A DNA stretch of 21,989 nucleotides from assembly GCA_031431235.1 (NCBI GenBank), contig JANPDA010000501.1, positions 1 to 21,989 on the forward strand. The letters run 5' to 3'. Source of the stretch: JANNSW01 sp031431235 (GTDB taxonomy: Bacteria > Pseudomonadota > Alphaproteobacteria > Rhizobiales > Hyphomicrobiaceae). The translations under genes and the position numbers were made by a program. Below are positions 7,296 through 14,381 of the stretch, piece by piece. A model generated the notes under the pieces. It saw only the letters and a list, made by a program, of their open reading frames with translations. It was not told where the DNA came from and made no database searches. Position 1 is the first letter of the stretch. Each line of letters opens with the position of its first letter.

Positions 7296-7775
7296 TCAAC
7301 CGGGCAAGCGTATGACATGCTCCGCCGGCGCGTGCACGACCTCGACCGCATCGCCCAGTCGCAATGCGCCGCCTTCGAGCACCTTGCAGGTGATGCCGCC
7401 ACGCCAATCGGGAAAGAGCGCCTTCAGCAGACCGGGTACGGTGTCTTCCATGCGCTTGCAGGGTAGGGTTGCAAATGTGACTTCCAGCAGCACGGGGCCG
7501 ATCCGGACGATGCCACCGACGGCGCGCGGCAAGCGCACGCCTTCGACCAGGAGATTGGCGCGCCGCGCCGTCCAGGCGAGGTCCGGCCGGCCGATCGCGG
7601 CGATTGCTTCCTCCCAGGCCTCGCGGGCAAGCACGGTGATACGGCGAAGCGGGAATTTCGGCCCCTTGTGGTCGCCGTCGAGCCCGGCATCGACGGTGAC
7701 GAGGCCGTCCGCGATCTCCTCCATCGGCGTGCGCCGTGCCGGCCGCCGCGCAATGCCGAGCAGCGAGCCTGCCAT
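7296..7775 (-). CDS. MOSC domain protein
   Basis: The 159-residue product is a stand-alone MOSC domain (named after the molybdenum cofactor sulfurase C-terminus). Family members bind sulfur or molybdopterin-type ligands, and several act in molybdenum-enzyme sulfuration or in detoxifying N-hydroxylated compounds. Diagnostic parts are GLVTVDAGLDGDHKG near the N-terminus, RRITVLAREAWEE, ARRANLLVEGV, and the C-terminal LPCKRMED with the conserved Cys, then GGITCKVLEGG and LRLGDAVEV. Its ATG shares one base with the NnrU stop (TGATG), a sign of translational coupling. The TMADH-like gene follows after 28 bases. Which cofactor or enzyme it serves cannot be told from here. Confidence 0.88.
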   Translation of the reverse strand: MAGSLLGIARRPARRTPMEEIADGLVTVDAGLDGDHKGPKFPLRRITVLAREAWEEAIAAIGRPDLAWTARRANLLVEGVRLPRAVGGIVRIGPVLLEVTFATLPCKRMEDTVPGLLKALFPDWRGGITCKVLEGGALRLGDAVEVVHAPAEHVIRLPG

Positions 7776-8365
7776 CAGGACGGGATCGCGACCGGCGCGA
7801 GCAGCGGCACGCCGATCAAGGCCGCGTGGCCCCAGAGCAGCATGACGATCCAGGCAACCACGCCGACTGCCACCGCCGCCACATCGCCGCCGAGCCTGCC
7901 CTTCGCCCGCTCCCCCAGCCCCGGCTCGCCGCGCGCCCCGACCGAGATCCGGTCATAGACCGCATAGGCGAGAAAGCCGCCAAAGAGCAGTGCCGATGCG
8001 CTGTCGCCATTGGCGAGGAGGTGAGCGAATGCCCAGATCTTGATCGCCGCGAGCATCGGATGGCGAACCCTGTCGCGGAGGCGCGACGGGATATAGGCGG
8101 CAGTAAGGCAAATGAGCGCCGGCAGCATCAGCAGAAAGGCGAGATGTCGCGTCCACTCGGGCGGGACGAAGAGGTCGCTCGCAAATGGGCGGGCCAGCCC
8201 ATAGCCGTAGACGATGAGGCCGAGCCCGACCGCGGCCAGCACGGAAAACACGAGCTTGTAGGGCCCGGCGCCGAGCGTTTCCAGGAGGCGCGTCCGCACA
8301 GCAGGGAACGTGGGAACGAAGTGGATCGCAAAGAACACGATCAGACCGGCGACAAGCACTTCCAT
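7775..8365 (-). CDS. NnrU-family integral membrane protein
   Basis: The 196-residue product has about six hydrophobic segments and the NnrU signature regions: FFAIHFVPTFPAVRTRL near the N-terminus, YKLVFSVLAAVGLGLIVYGYGLARP, and RHPMLAAIKIWAFAHLLANGD. The founding NnrU was linked to nitrite and nitric oxide reductase expression in Rhodobacter. Relatives are widespread in non-denitrifying proteobacteria, where the biochemical role is unclear. I place the start at the ATG at 8365, behind a GGGGG stretch. Other in-frame ATGs at 8377 and 8404 are possible. The open frame extends upstream through a 15-bp tandem repeat, which is unlikely to be coding. It is the first gene of the operon with MOSC, the TMADH-like enzyme and D-2-hydroxyacid dehydrogenase. 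Confidence 0.88.
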   Translation of the reverse strand: MEVLVAGLIVFFAIHFVPTFPAVRTRLLETLGAGPYKLVFSVLAAVGLGLIVYGYGLARPFASDLFVPPEWTRHLAFLLMLPALICLTAAYIPSRLRDRVRHPMLAAIKIWAFAHLLANGDSASALLFGGFLAYAVYDRISVGARGEPGLGERAKGRLGGDVAAVAVGVVAWIVMLLWGHAALIGVPLLAPVAIPS

Positions 8366-8440
8366 CACGACCCCCATTGGCACCCAGGCGGTGATGGCGG
8401 CCATAGCACGGCAGTGCTTACCCGTCATTCCGGTTGAAAC

Positions 8441-8485
8441 CGCCTCGGTCGAATACGCCTCGGTCGAAAACGCCTCGGTCGAAAA
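8441..8485. repeat. 15-bp tandem repeat, three copies
   Basis: CGCCTCGGTCGAATA (8441-8455) is followed by two identical copies of CGCCTCGGTCGAAAA (8456-8470 and 8471-8485). A decayed copy may precede at 8426-8440. The array sits 76-120 bases upstream of the NnrU-family start, between it and the CARDB-like gene. It could affect transcription of the operon or be neutral slippage. Confidence 0.9.
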
Positions 8486-8563
8486 CAACTGCGGCCGCCG
8501 AGCGTCCTCGCCAGGCAGCCGCAAGCGCCTCGACCGGACCCGTATGGGACCGAACAGCCGCGA

Positions 8564-9103
8564 TCAGGGGCAATTCATCTTGAGGTCGCGGACGATGATG
8601 TTGTTGCGCTCGTTGCCCTCGTCGACAATGTTGTAGGGATCGATGACGATGAAGATCTTGCGGGTCTTGTTGAAGCCACGGCCTTCCTTCAGCAACCCCT
8701 TGCCCATGGTGATCTTCTTGGAGGTGACCTCGAGCGAGTCGAGCGAGTTGAGCACCGTGTCGGCGTCCATCATGTCGAGGTTCTCGGGGATGTAGGCGGC
8801 GACCAGCGGCTTGGTGATCTTCAGGTTGGAGCGCGTGCCCACGTTGCGGAACACGATCGCGCCGGTGACCAGCTCGTCATTGATGCCGCAGCCGCCGAAC
8901 TTCGCGACGGTCAGATCGTCGACCAGCACCAGATCGGGCTTCTTGGGATCGGCCGGCGGCTGCTCGGCCTCCTTCTCTTTCTTCTTCTTGGCAGCGAACG
9001 CAGCGTCCGACCCGTGCCAGCCGATGCCGTCCAAGACGGGGGCCGCAAGCATGAGGAACGCTGCCGAAAGTGCCGTAACGACGCCAATGCGCAACAATGA
9101 CAT
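8564..9103 (-). CDS. Secreted CARDB-like beta-sandwich protein
   Basis: The 179-residue product begins with a hydrophobic signal segment (about 7-25) and a likely cleavage near AFA|AKK at 37. A Lys/Glu/Pro linker (38-56) and one beta-rich domain follow. The domain resembles CARDB (cell-adhesion-related, bacterial): GAIVFRNVGTRS early, then KIFIVIDPYNIVDEGNERNN near the end, the usual D-P-x-N-x-V-x-E-x-N-E-x-N-N pattern. Cys residues in GGCGIND and at the C-terminus (MNCP) could form a disulfide. The ATG at 9103 has an excellent GAGGAG six bases upstream; the open frame continues to 9247 without a better start. The likely role is a periplasmic or surface binding module. The partner is unknown. 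Confidence 0.8.
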   Translation of the reverse strand: MSLLRIGVVTALSAAFLMLAAPVLDGIGWHGSDAAFAAKKKKEKEAEQPPADPKKPDLVLVDDLTVAKFGGCGINDELVTGAIVFRNVGTRSNLKITKPLVAAYIPENLDMMDADTVLNSLDSLEVTSKKITMGKGLLKEGRGFNKTRKIFIVIDPYNIVDEGNERNNIIVRDLKMNCP

Positions 9104-9937
9104 ATGATACTCCTCGCTGTTGGCCTGCCGTGGATCGCTCCGACCACGAACAGGCGGGAAACGCCACCGACAGTGCTTGTCTAAGCGCGAACCGAGCCCG
9201 GAGTGCAAGCCAAAACCGGGTGAATTGATGGCGACCAAGAAGCGCAAGCCCGATCACATGACCACCGATGACGGTGCGTGCCGGCGGAATTTTGCGGAGG
9301 TATGGTGATATGGTCGAGCGGCGGGCACGGCAACGCCGACCTGAGCCTCACAGCGGCCAGATCGAGAGCAGTCTATCTCCGCCGGTTGCTGGCGGATTTG
9401 TCGCCACGCACCCAGAACGACGCATTCGCCCAAGGAATGGGCTCCAGCACAGCGTTTCCTGATTACCAGAACCCGTAAGGCCGTGTAGTGCCAATGTCGG
9501 GTACGCTCGGAAGCGCTGCACTGGAGCCGGCTACTCTACGCAACTCACCCGCGCACTACTTTGCGCACCCACAGAATAGCTGCTCGGTTGCCGGGAGTCA
9601 CGCAACACCCGCATTTGGCCGCGACGCAGCTGTGGATAAGTGGTTTTCCCCAGGTTGAGCAAAATCGAATCACGCAAGCCGCGCCCGATCGAGCTCGGGC
9701 CGATGCCTAGGACCGCATACGGATGCTCGCGATAAGTATAATCCTGAGCCTCGAAATGACGTCGGGCAGTCGAGCAGCCAAAATCCTTGCAAGTTGCGAC
9801 GGAATTCGAACGGTGGCTCCGTTGTCGAGGCGGAGCATGCGTCGCGACGGGCAGTTCGAGCTCATTCCCAACGCTCCCTTGAATTTGCCCCGTCACGGCA
9901 TAGATGGTTGAAGCGAGTAACCCCAAACGGAGTGGGC
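9104..9937. other. 834-base intergenic region without a convincing gene
   Basis: This stretch lies between the divergent CARDB-like and DUF2852 genes and looks less GC-biased than its surroundings. ORFs of 62-131 codons run through it on both strands, but none has a recognisable domain or a good ribosome site. It holds one perfect DnaA box (9631-9639), a lone TATAAT (9737-9742) without a matching -35, and the DUF2852 ribosome site just before 9938. I see no tRNA or known structured RNA. Confidence 0.5.
9631..9639 (-). promoter_or_regulatory. Consensus DnaA box
   Basis: TGTGGATAA at 9631-9639 is the exact complement of the DnaA box consensus TTATCCACA. It stands alone: I find no second good copy nearby and no strongly AT-rich unwinding element. 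It may be a DnaA titration or regulatory site, or chance. Confidence 0.35.
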
Positions 9938-10312
9938 ATGACCAATTCGATCACGCTGAGCGACATACCGCGGCCCGCATGGATCGTGCTGATGATCCTC
10001 GGGTTCATCCTGTTTTGGCCGATCGGCCTCGCCATCCTCGGCTATCTGATGTGGAGTGGACAGATGTTCTGCAATCGTAGCGCAACCGGCAAGGACTGGC
10101 GGAGCTGGAAGGCTCGTGCCGGCGCAATGTCGTCCACCGGCAACCAGGCCTTCGACGACTATCGCGACGAGACGTTGAAGCGGCTCGAGCAGGAGGCTCG
10201 CGACTTCCGCGAGTTCGTAGAGCGGCTGCGCTTCGCCAAGGACAAGGAAGAGTTCGATCGCTTCATGTCCGACCGGTCGCGCCGGCCGAGCGAGGCGGCG
10301 CCCGCCAACTGA
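9938..10312 (+). CDS. DUF2852 family membrane protein
   Basis: This is a small protein of 124 residues. One hydrophobic segment (about 14-40) has the FILFWPIGLAILGYLMW pattern. A charged, helical tail then ends in the conserved block LEQEARDFREFVERLRFAKDKEEFDRFM. Both blocks are hallmarks of the alphaproteobacterial DUF2852 family, whose function is unknown. The ATG at 9938 has GGAG six bases upstream; the longer open frame from 9794 adds 48 unlike residues and is rejected. The tail looks like a short cytoplasmic coiled coil. A strong hairpin follows the gene, and the next gene is 200 bases away, so it may be transcribed alone. Confidence 0.85.
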   Translation: MTNSITLSDIPRPAWIVLMILGFILFWPIGLAILGYLMWSGQMFCNRSATGKDWRSWKARAGAMSSTGNQAFDDYRDETLKRLEQEARDFREFVERLRFAKDKEEFDRFMSDRSRRPSEAAPAN

Positions 10313-10340
10313 CCGACGCCAACCGACACCAATGAGCAGC

Positions 10341-10372
10341 GACACGCCGGGCCCCAGTGGGTCCGGCGCGTC
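10341..10372 (+). terminator. Hairpin terminator after the DUF2852 gene
   Basis: GACACGCCGGGCCC (10341-10354) pairs with GGGTCCGGCGCGTC (10359-10372) over a CAGT loop: 14 positions with one wobble and one mismatch. It begins 28 bases after the stop. Only a short TTT follows, so termination strength is uncertain. Confidence 0.55.
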
Positions 10373-10512
10373 CGTTTCGGAGCGGCCGTTCATCCCGCAT
10401 TCACCCTGAAGCCAAGAATTCGACCCGATTGCGCCGCGCAGGGGTCCCGAAGCCGAGCTAGGCCAGTGTGGAGTAACGATCCGTTGGCAGCTTCCCAGGC
10501 ATCTTCCGGCCC

Positions 10513-11193
10513 ATGTGGCGTAACCCTTCGACAACCTTGATCAAGCCTTGCACGGTGTTCCTCGCACTGGGGCTCTCGCTCGCGGGCTGCAGCTCGGGCG
10601 GACCCTATTTCGTCGCCGAGGACGAGCCCTGGCGGCGTGATGCCGAGATGGCGTGCCTCACATCGGGCGCGGTCCGGCCGACACCCTGGATTGCGCAGGC
10701 CCAGGCGCTGGGCGGGCCGAGCGTGTGCGGCGCCCTCCAGCCCTTCGAGGTCCATGCCGCGGTCGGAGGTCGCGTCGGATTGAAGCCCGATGCCAAGGTG
10801 CAATGCGCCATGATCCCGGCGATCGAGACGTGGCTCGCTCAGGTCGTGCTGCCCGCTGCGCAGCGCAATCTGGGACAGCCGGTGGTCGAGATCTCGATCA
10901 TGTCGTCCTATTCCTGCCGGCCGATGAACGGTATCGCCGGTGGCCGGCTGTCCGAGCATGGGCATGCCAACGCGATCGATGTGGGTGCATTCACTCTGGC
11001 CGATGGCAGCAAGGTCAAGGTGCTCACGGGATGGCGCGGGCCGGCCCACGAGCAGGCCTTCCTGCGCGAGGTGCATGACGGCGGTTGCCGGGTGTTCATG
11101 ACCGTGCTCGGTCCCGATCACGACCGCTTCCATCGCGACCACTTCCACCTCGATCTGGCACGCCACGGCGGCGGCAAGCGGGTCTGCAAGTAG
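10513..11193 (+). CDS. Extensin-like lipoprotein, LAS-type metallopeptidase fold
   Basis: The 226-residue product has a lipoprotein signal with lipobox LAGC (Cys26). The mature part matches the bacterial extensin-like C-terminal family: SSYSCRP, then SEHGHANAIDV (147-157), then DHFHLDL (209-215). His149-x6-Asp156 and His210-x-His212 reproduce the zinc-site pattern of LAS-type (lysostaphin/D-Ala-D-Ala/sonic hedgehog) peptidases, so a peptidoglycan peptidase role in the periplasm is likely. Six mature cysteines (48, 72, 98, 135, 192, 225) suggest disulfides. The start is the ATG at 10513; no strong ribosome site is obvious. It converges on the aminotransferase gene with a 40-base gap. The family is clear; the exact bond cut is not. 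Confidence 0.87.
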   Translation: MWRNPSTTLIKPCTVFLALGLSLAGCSSGGPYFVAEDEPWRRDAEMACLTSGAVRPTPWIAQAQALGGPSVCGALQPFEVHAAVGGRVGLKPDAKVQCAMIPAIETWLAQVVLPAAQRNLGQPVVEISIMSSYSCRPMNGIAGGRLSEHGHANAIDVGAFTLADGSKVKVLTGWRGPAHEQAFLREVHDGGCRVFMTVLGPDHDRFHRDHFHLDLARHGGGKRVCK

Positions 11194-11233
11194 GACGGCC
11201 CGGTGTCGACCGCGCGCGTGGGAGTATTGCCGC

Positions 11234-12574
11234 CTACCGCCCGGCCTGCCTCTTTTCCATCTTCCCCGTCTCGGCCAACAGCTCGTCGAGTGCGACTTCG
11301 AAGCGCGTGAGCGTCCAGGCGAGGCTGTCGTCCTTGGCGTGCGCTTCGCACATGAACCAGGGCTCGCGGGAATCGGGCTCTACCAGCACGCCGCGATCGA
11401 TCAGGCGCGGCGCCAGCGCGTCGTAGAACGAATAATCGCTGCGCTTCCAGTCACGGTAGTTGGCGGGAGGCTCGGCCGAGAAGAAGAGACCGGACAGGCT
11501 CGGATGCCCGGTGAACGAGTGGACGATGCCGCGGGCATCCAGAATGCCCTTCACTCCGGTGCGCAATTGCCGGCCGAAGCCGGCGAGCGTGGCCAGCGCA
11601 TCGGTCTCGTCCAGGATCTGCAATGTCCGCTCGGCAGCTGCCAGCGCGATCGCGTGACCGGTGTAGGTTCCGCCATGCACGACGCCCTTGCCGATTCTGC
11701 GCATGATCTCCTCGCGGCCGGCGAGCGCGGAGATCTGATAGCCGTTGGCGATCGCCTTGGCGTAGGTCGCGATGTCGGCGTCGACGCCGTAGAGCTCCTG
11801 CACGCCGCCCTTGGCGACGCGGAAGCCGGTCTTCACCTCATCGATCATCAACAGCACGCCGTAGCGCGTGCACAGCTCGCGCACCGCCTTCAGATAGGCG
11901 GGCGCGGCCGAGATCGCGCAGCAATTGCCCTGGATCGGCTCGATCAGCACGGCGGCGATCTTGTCGGCATTCCCCTTCAGGCAGTCCTCCAGACGCTGAG
12001 CGTCGTTCATCGGCACCTGCCAGAGCAATTGCCGGATCAGCTTCGGCACGCCCTCCCCATAGGGCTTGATCTCGGGATCTCCTTCGCCACTCCAGCCATC
12101 GACGTCGGCACTCCAGAGGGCGGCATCGAACACGCCGTGGTAGCCGCCCTCGACGACGACGTAGCCGTCCTTGCCGGTGTAGCCCCGCGCGAGGCGGAGG
12201 GCGGCCATCACGGCCTCCGTGCCCGAAGCCGAGAAGCGCACGAGCTCGGCCGAGCGCACCATCTTGGAGATCCGAGCGGCGACCGCATACTCGCGCTCGG
12301 TCGAAAGCGCGAACACGCTGCCCTGCTTCATTCCTTCGAGCGCGGCGGCATCGACCCGCTCGTCGCAATAGCCCAGGATCGCCGGACCATAGCCGAGCCG
12401 GTAGTCCACATACTCGTTGCCGTCGATATCCCAGATGCGCCCGCCCTTGCCGCGCTCCACATAGATCGTCTGGTCGTCGCCCCAGTAGCGGAAGTTCGAG
12501 GCGACCCCGAGCGGCAGCTTGCCGACGGCCTGCTTGAAATGCGCGCGCGAGCGCTCGAGCTTGCGGATGGTCAT
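11234..12574 (-). CDS. Class III PLP aminotransferase, GSA-aminomutase-like
   Basis: The 446-residue product is a fold-type I PLP enzyme of the class III aminotransferase family, nearest in look to glutamate-1-semialdehyde aminomutase-like enzymes. Seen are FSASGTEAVMAALRLAR (114-130), Asp245 in LLMIDEVKTGF, the PLP lysine Lys273 in ATYAKAIANGY, and GGTYTGHAIA (301-310) for phosphate binding. It is probably not the tetrapyrrole enzyme HemL: the neighbours are transport and regulation genes and the N-terminus is not HemL-like. It likely transaminates an amino acid or omega-amine. The ATG at 12574 is preceded by GGGAG; an in-frame ATG at 12613 is less likely. It is divergent from the BetI-like regulator and importer, which probably control and supply its substrate. 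Confidence 0.9.
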   Translation of the reverse strand: MTIRKLERSRAHFKQAVGKLPLGVASNFRYWGDDQTIYVERGKGGRIWDIDGNEYVDYRLGYGPAILGYCDERVDAAALEGMKQGSVFALSTEREYAVAARISKMVRSAELVRFSASGTEAVMAALRLARGYTGKDGYVVVEGGYHGVFDAALWSADVDGWSGEGDPEIKPYGEGVPKLIRQLLWQVPMNDAQRLEDCLKGNADKIAAVLIEPIQGNCCAISAAPAYLKAVRELCTRYGVLLMIDEVKTGFRVAKGGVQELYGVDADIATYAKAIANGYQISALAGREEIMRRIGKGVVHGGTYTGHAIALAAAERTLQILDETDALATLAGFGRQLRTGVKGILDARGIVHSFTGHPSLSGLFFSAEPPANYRDWKRSDYSFYDALAPRLIDRGVLVEPDSREPWFMCEAHAKDDSLAWTLTRFEVALDELLAETGKMEKRQAGR

Positions 12575-12626
12575 GTTGGGTCTCCCTCGGCACGGTTTGG
12601 CGCAGACTGCCACAGGAAGCGCCTAT

Positions 12627-12681
12627 CGTCCAGTTGGTTGATCAAACGTTCAGCCAATAACAAACGAACTTCCACTGGACG
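12627..12681. promoter_or_regulatory. Candidate operator between aminotransferase and TetR genes
   Basis: CGTCCAGT (12627-12634) and ACTGGACG (12674-12681) form a perfect 8-bp inverted repeat centred at 12654, midway in the 161-base divergent gap. Inside it are the palindrome TTGATCAA (12638-12645) and two CAAACG direct copies. This is a natural place for the BetI-like regulator to bind and control both directions. No confident -35/-10 pair could be assigned. Confidence 0.4.
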
Positions 12682-12735
12682 CGTGAACGGACGTAGTGAC
12701 ATACTGACAGCGGTCGGATAGGGAGCCTCGAAGCC

Positions 12736-13458
12736 ATGGCATTTGGCGGGGGAACATCACACTTGCCGCAGCGGACCAGTCGAGCCGGCAGCAGCCCGGG
12801 ATCGCAGGCAAAGGCACCCACGCGGGTCGCGCGCAAGGAGGCGACCCGTCAGCAGATCCTGGCCGCAACCATCGAAGCCATTGCCGACGGCGGCCTCGCC
12901 GACCTGACGCTGACCAAGATTACCGACCGGGCCGAGGTCTCGCGCGGCCTGGTCAATTTCCATTTCGACAGCAAGGAGCAGCTGCTGGTCGAGACGCTCG
13001 AGTTCCTGACGCTCGAATACCTCGCCTCCTGGAAGCGCGCGCTCGAGCGGGCGGGTGCCGACGCCGGCGATCGCCTGCTCGCTCTGGTGCAGAACGATTT
13101 CCATCCCTCGATCTGCAATCGCAAGAAGGTGGCGGTCTGGTTCGCATTCCGCGGCGAGTCGAAGTCGCGGCCGACCTACCTGGAGGTCTGCAACCGAGCG
13201 GATGGGGAGTTCACGACGACGATCGTCGGGCTGTTGGAGACCCTGAAGTCGGAGGGGGGCTACCGGTTCGACGCGATCCGCGCGGCCCATGGCCTGGGCG
13301 CGCTGATCGAGGGGCTGTGGCTCGATTGCCTGATGTATCCGCAGGCGTTCCGGCGCAATGAGGCGATCGCAACGACGATGGAGGTCCTCACTGCGCTGAT
13401 GCCCAAGCACTTCAAGGACTGGCGCGAGACGGACGAGCGTGAGGCGGCAAGCGCATGA
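12736..13458 (+). CDS. TetR-family regulator, BetI-like
   Basis: The 240-residue product has an N-terminal TetR helix-turn-helix at about 57-84 (LTLTKITDRAEVSRGLVNFHFDSKEQLL) after a 30-residue disordered leader. The ligand domain looks BetI-like: KKVAVWFAFRGESKSRPTYLEVCNRAD and AHGLGALIEGLWLDCLM follow BetI's VWLAFW...A...P and G.WL pattern. BetI itself senses choline, but relatives respond to other small molecules, so the ligand here is open. A GGGAG lies 10 bases before the ATG. The stop overlaps the first permease start (ATGA), so the regulator is translated with the importer. It probably represses this operon and the divergent aminotransferase. Confidence 0.88.
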   Translation: MAFGGGTSHLPQRTSRAGSSPGSQAKAPTRVARKEATRQQILAATIEAIADGGLADLTLTKITDRAEVSRGLVNFHFDSKEQLLVETLEFLTLEYLASWKRALERAGADAGDRLLALVQNDFHPSICNRKKVAVWFAFRGESKSRPTYLEVCNRADGEFTTTIVGLLETLKSEGGYRFDAIRAAHGLGALIEGLWLDCLMYPQAFRRNEAIATTMEVLTALMPKHFKDWRETDEREAASA

Positions 13459-14381
13459 CGGTCGCAGCGAGGGGCGCAACCGCACCGGGCACGATGGCAG
13501 GCCGCCCGCGCGTTTCCCGGCAGCTGCTGAAAACCGACGACATGAAGGGCTACGCGCTGGTCTCGCCCGCGCTGCTGACGGTGCTGGCGGGCCTGGGCGC
13601 GCCGATCGTGCTGCTCGTCCTCTACAGCTTCTGGACGCAGAACTATCTGACGATCGACCACACGCCGACGCTCGCCAACTACATCACCATCGTCACCCAC
13701 TCGATCTACATTCCGGTCTATGTCCGCTCGGTCGCCATCTCGCTCGCGGTCACGCTGACGACACTGCTGCTCGCCTATCCGGTCGCCTACTTCCTCGCCT
13801 TCGACGTCAAGCGCAACAAGATCGCCTGGCTGATCGTGATCACGCTGCCGTTCTGGACCAGCTATCTGCTCAGGGTGTTCTCCTGGAAGCTGATCCTGGG
13901 CTACAACGGCATCATCAATTCCGGCCTCAAGTCAGCGGGCCTGATCGATCAGCCGCTCGAGTTCCTGCTCTACAACCCGGTCGCGGTCTACCTGACGCTC
14001 GTCTATGGCTGGGCGACCTTCGCGATCCTGCCGATCTATGTGAGCCTGGAGAAGATCGACCGCACCTATCTGGAGGCGGCGACCGATCTGGGCGATACGG
14101 CCTTCGAGCGGTTCTGGCGGATCACGTTCCCGCTGTCGCTGCCGGGAGTGTCGGCGGCCTTCCTCGTCATCTTCATCCCCACTATCGGCGACTATGTAAC
14201 GCCCGCCATGGTCGGCGGCCCCAACGGCTCGATGATCGCCAATCTGATCCAGAGCCAGTTCGGCAAGGCCAACAACTGGCCGCTCGGCGCCGCGCTCTCG
14301 GTATTCGCCATGCTGACGGTGACGGCGATTGCCATGCTGATCGTCTGGGCGACCAAGCGCATGACGGAGCGGATCGGATGA
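13455..14381 (+). CDS. ABC importer permease, PotB-like
   Basis: The 308-residue inner-membrane permease is of the spermidine/putrescine type (PotB side). After a polar leader of about 30 residues, six membrane segments follow. YALVSPALLTVLAGLGAPIV comes first and the EAA loop, EAATDLGDTAFERFWRITFP, comes late. VITLPFWTSYLLRVFSW and IPTIGDYVTPAMVGG are typical PotB-group blocks. The start ATG overlaps the regulator stop by four bases (ATGA), and its own stop overlaps the second permease in the same way. It would pair with that permease and the ATPase. Substrates of this group include polyamines, amino-acid-like compounds and opines, and the sequence does not decide which. Confidence 0.92.
   Translation: MTVAARGATAPGTMAGRPRVSRQLLKTDDMKGYALVSPALLTVLAGLGAPIVLLVLYSFWTQNYLTIDHTPTLANYITIVTHSIYIPVYVRSVAISLAVTLTTLLLAYPVAYFLAFDVKRNKIAWLIVITLPFWTSYLLRVFSWKLILGYNGIINSGLKSAGLIDQPLEFLLYNPVAVYLTLVYGWATFAILPIYVSLEKIDRTYLEAATDLGDTAFERFWRITFPLSLPGVSAAFLVIFIPTIGDYVTPAMVGGPNGSMIANLIQSQFGKANNWPLGAALSVFAMLTVTAIAMLIVWATKRMTERIG

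Noticed and set aside
9228..9308. 26-codon plus-strand ORF starting MATKKRKPDH
   Set aside because: The basic start is suggestive but the ribosome site is weak and nothing supports expression.
9737..9742. Perfect TATAAT
   Set aside because: No acceptable -35 box 16-18 bases upstream and no gene close downstream; probably chance in a less GC-rich stretch.
9531..9926. 131-codon minus-strand open frame in the long gap
   Set aside because: No domain recognised, no good ribosome site, and composition unlike the real genes. Kept only as part of the unexplained gap.
11194..11233. Possible bidirectional terminator between the extensin-like and aminotransferase genes
   Set aside because: The 40-base gap has no stable stem with a T-run on either strand.
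11339..12721. 460-codon plus-strand open frame
   Set aside because: Exact antisense of the class III aminotransferase, whose catalytic residues are all visible.
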